DNA of 13,958 nucleotides from Bacillota bacterium (lineage in GTDB: Bacteria > Bacillota > Clostridia > Oscillospirales > Ruminococcaceae), in assembly GCA_023394255.1 (NCBI GenBank), contig JAEXAZ010000295.1, positions 1-13,958 on the forward strand, given 5' to 3'. Position 1 is the first letter of the stretch. The number at the start of each line of letters is the position of its first letter. Below are positions 12,809 through 13,958 of the stretch, piece by piece. Under the pieces are notes generated by a model that ran no database searches, was not told the DNA's origin, and saw nothing but the letters and a program-made list of their open reading frames with translations. The translations under genes and the position numbers were made by a program.

Positions 12809-13021
12809 ATGATGAACGGGCAGATCAGAAAAAACATCGCAATCGGCGCGCTGGTGGATATCGTGCTGAAAAAGGACCAGCCCACCGGCAAGCTGACCCG
12901 CGGGCATGTCAAACGCATCCTGACCAACAGCCCCACGCACCCGCACGGCATCAAGGTGATGCTCGAAGAGGACGACATGGTGGGGCGCGTGCAGGAAATC
13001 TTAGAGGAAACTGCGAACTGA
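12809..13021 (+). CDS. ywbE: YwbE family protein (DUF2196)
   Basis: 70 residues. 'IAIGALVDIVLKKDQPTGKLTRGHVKRILTNSPTHPHGIKVMLEEDDMVGRVQEI' is the near-invariant signature of YwbE (TIGR03833), a small beta-rich protein of unknown role found in Firmicutes and many other bacteria. Start: ATG 12809 or the adjacent ATG 12812, the latter seven bases after GGGAG (12800-12804), which is inside the preceding gene, so expression is likely coupled. The 144-bp gap after it (13022-13165) holds a few weak inverted repeats without U-runs and no supported gene. Confidence 0.92.
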   Translation: MMNGQIRKNIAIGALVDIVLKKDQPTGKLTRGHVKRILTNSPTHPHGIKVMLEEDDMVGRVQEILEETAN

Positions 13022-13165
13022 GGGCGGTTTGTTCTGCCTGCGTTTCCGGGCCGTGAAGTAACCAAAGGGCCCGGCTGAAGCATGGGCCATTCCCGGCGGA
13101 AGAAAGCGCTGCCCGCAAAAAATGCGGCAGGAGTGAAAAAAGCGGATTGAAAAGGGGCGCTTGGT

Positions 13166-13432
13166 GTGAAAAGGAGCGGCAATTTTGTCTATATCCTGCA
13201 ATGCGCCGACGGAACGCTCTATACAGGCTGGACAACAGACCTGCAGGCGCGTCTGCGCGCACATAATGCCGGAAAGGGCGCGAAATATACCAAAGCCCGC
13301 CTGCCGGTACGCATCGTGTATTCGGAAAGCCTTTCGTCAAAAAACGAGGCCATGCGGCGGGAATCCGCCATTAAACGGCTGAAACGGGCCCGCAAGCTGG
13401 AACTGGCTGGAATTGACAAAAGTGGAGCTTAA
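13166..13432 (+). CDS. GIY-YIG domain protein (YhbQ/YazA/URI-like)
   Basis: 88 residues, a single GIY-YIG domain of the UPF0213 type. 'FVYILQCADGTLYTGWTTDL' carries the V-Y-I and Y19-T-G motifs, R29 follows, then 'AHNAGKGAKYTKARLPV', and Glu66 in 'AMRRESAIKRL' is the metal-binding residue. These small proteins are predicted DNA endonucleases, some linked to repair and recombination; a biological target is generally not known. The start is GTG 13166 with GGGG at 13154-13157 eight bases before. The end overlaps the promoter of the next gene. Confidence 0.92.
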   Translation: MKRSGNFVYILQCADGTLYTGWTTDLQARLRAHNAGKGAKYTKARLPVRIVYSESLSSKNEAMRRESAIKRLKRARKLELAGIDKSGA

Positions 13433-13441
13433 TGGTATGGT
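13413..13441 (+). promoter_or_regulatory. Promoter of the substrate-binding lipoprotein gene
   Basis: TTGACA (13413-13418, perfect), 17-bp spacer and TATGGT (13436-13441). The -35 lies inside the last codons of the GIY-YIG gene. A leader of roughly 50 bases precedes the lipoprotein start. Confidence 0.65.
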
Positions 13442-13495
13442 TGTCCGTGATCAATCAATCACATTTAACGAGGTCAAGGAAAGAAGGAATCTCCA

Positions 13496-13958
13496 ATGAA
13501 AAAATTTATGGCTGTTGCTTTGTCGGCGCTGCTCAGTATATCGCTTCTGGCGGGATGCGGCGGCGGGTCGGGCGCATCGGAAAGCGCTCCGGCATCGTCG
13601 GCTCCTGAAGCGGCGCCGTCCGGGGAGTCTGCGCCTTCGGAGCAGGAAACTGCCGGCGAAAAAACGGCAATCCGGGCAGCGTCAATGAAAGGGCCGACCT
13701 CCATCGGGCTGTTAAAGCTGATGGAGGATGCGGAAAAGGGAGAGGCCGCCAATGATTACAGCTTTTCCATTGTCGGAACCCCGGACGAAATCGTCCCGAA
13801 ACTGGTGAAGGGCGAATTGGATCTCGCGGCGATTCCGGCCAATCTGGCTTCTGTGCTGTACGGGAAAACAGAAGGGGCAATCAGCGTGCTTGCCGTTAAC
13901 ACGCTGGGCGTGCTTTATCTGGTTGAAACAGGCGATACCATCCACTCTGTTGCCGACC
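13496..13958 (+). CDS. ABC transporter substrate-binding lipoprotein, N-terminal part (3' end outside the window)
   Basis: 154 codons visible, frame open at the window end. Lipoprotein signal peptide: MKKFMAVALSALLSISLLAGC, lipobox L-A-G-C with lipid-modified Cys21. Residues 22-55 form a Ser/Ala/Pro/Glu-rich spacer typical of Gram-positive surface lipoproteins. Then 'IRAASMKGPTSIGLLKLMED', 'VGTPDEIVPKLVKGELDLAAIPANLASVLY' and 'ISVLAVNTLGVLYLVE' match the NMT1/THI5-SsuA-TauA-like periplasmic-binding fold, in particular a clostridial group whose ligand is not settled. Permease and ATPase genes would be expected downstream. Start ATG 13496 with AAGGAA upstream. The longest minus-strand frames here are shadows. 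Ligand cannot be told from this part. Confidence 0.88.
   Translation, partial: MKKFMAVALSALLSISLLAGCGGGSGASESAPASSAPEAAPSGESAPSEQETAGEKTAIRAASMKGPTSIGLLKLMEDAEKGEAANDYSFSIVGTPDEIVPKLVKGELDLAAIPANLASVLYGKTEGAISVLAVNTLGVLYLVETGDTIHSVAD

Noticed and set aside
13082..13150. 22-codon basic ORF in the gap after ywbE
   Set aside because: No ribosome binding site or promoter, and no recognisable sequence.

Overview
The window looks like an ordinary chromosomal stretch from a moderately GC-rich Firmicute, most likely a clostridium of the Oscillospiraceae/Ruminococcaceae type. The reasons are strong AGGAGG-type ribosome binding sites, consensus sigma-A promoters with 17-bp spacers, frequent TTG/GTG starts, and families common in clostridia (YwbE, YwaF-like, MYG1/UPF0160, type I-beta DAHP synthase, lipobox substrate-binding protein). 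The family names come from recognising motifs, not from a database search.

Layout: (1) 1-2061, plus strand: 3' end of glycerol kinase, a structured 155-bp gap, a TM-type nitroreductase and an HD-domain phosphohydrolase. (2) 2141-3190, minus strand: a uridine-kinase-like P-loop kinase with its own terminator and an extra 22-bp perfect inverted repeat. (3) 3411-8425, plus strand: YwaF-like membrane protein, a Nudix hydrolase/MBL-fold hydrolase pair, a 74-residue acidic protein with its own promoter, a short minus-strand coding remnant, then SDR, MYG1-like and GNAT genes in a probable operon. (4) 8430-11732, minus strand: MATE transporter and a papain/C39-like cysteine peptidase, followed by a separate aroF unit. 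(5) 11832-13958, plus strand: an unrecognised HhH/winged-helix-like protein, an ArsC/Spx-like protein plus YwbE pair, a GIY-YIG protein, and the start of an ABC substrate-binding lipoprotein that runs off the window.

The most striking region is the aroF leader (9444-9724, minus strand). A promoter with perfect TTGACA and TATAAT boxes drives a 37-codon ORF rich in tyrosine codons (five within eleven codons) with a strong ribosome binding site. It is followed by a canonical intrinsic terminator just upstream of a DAHP synthase, the first enzyme of aromatic amino acid synthesis. The last leader codons can pair with the 5' arm and part of the 3' arm of the terminator. This is the layout expected for ribosome-mediated transcription attenuation by tyrosine. 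No T-box motif is visible in the leader.

The other genes are mostly housekeeping or poorly characterised metabolic and repair-type functions. I see no mobile element, CRISPR array, tRNA or rRNA.
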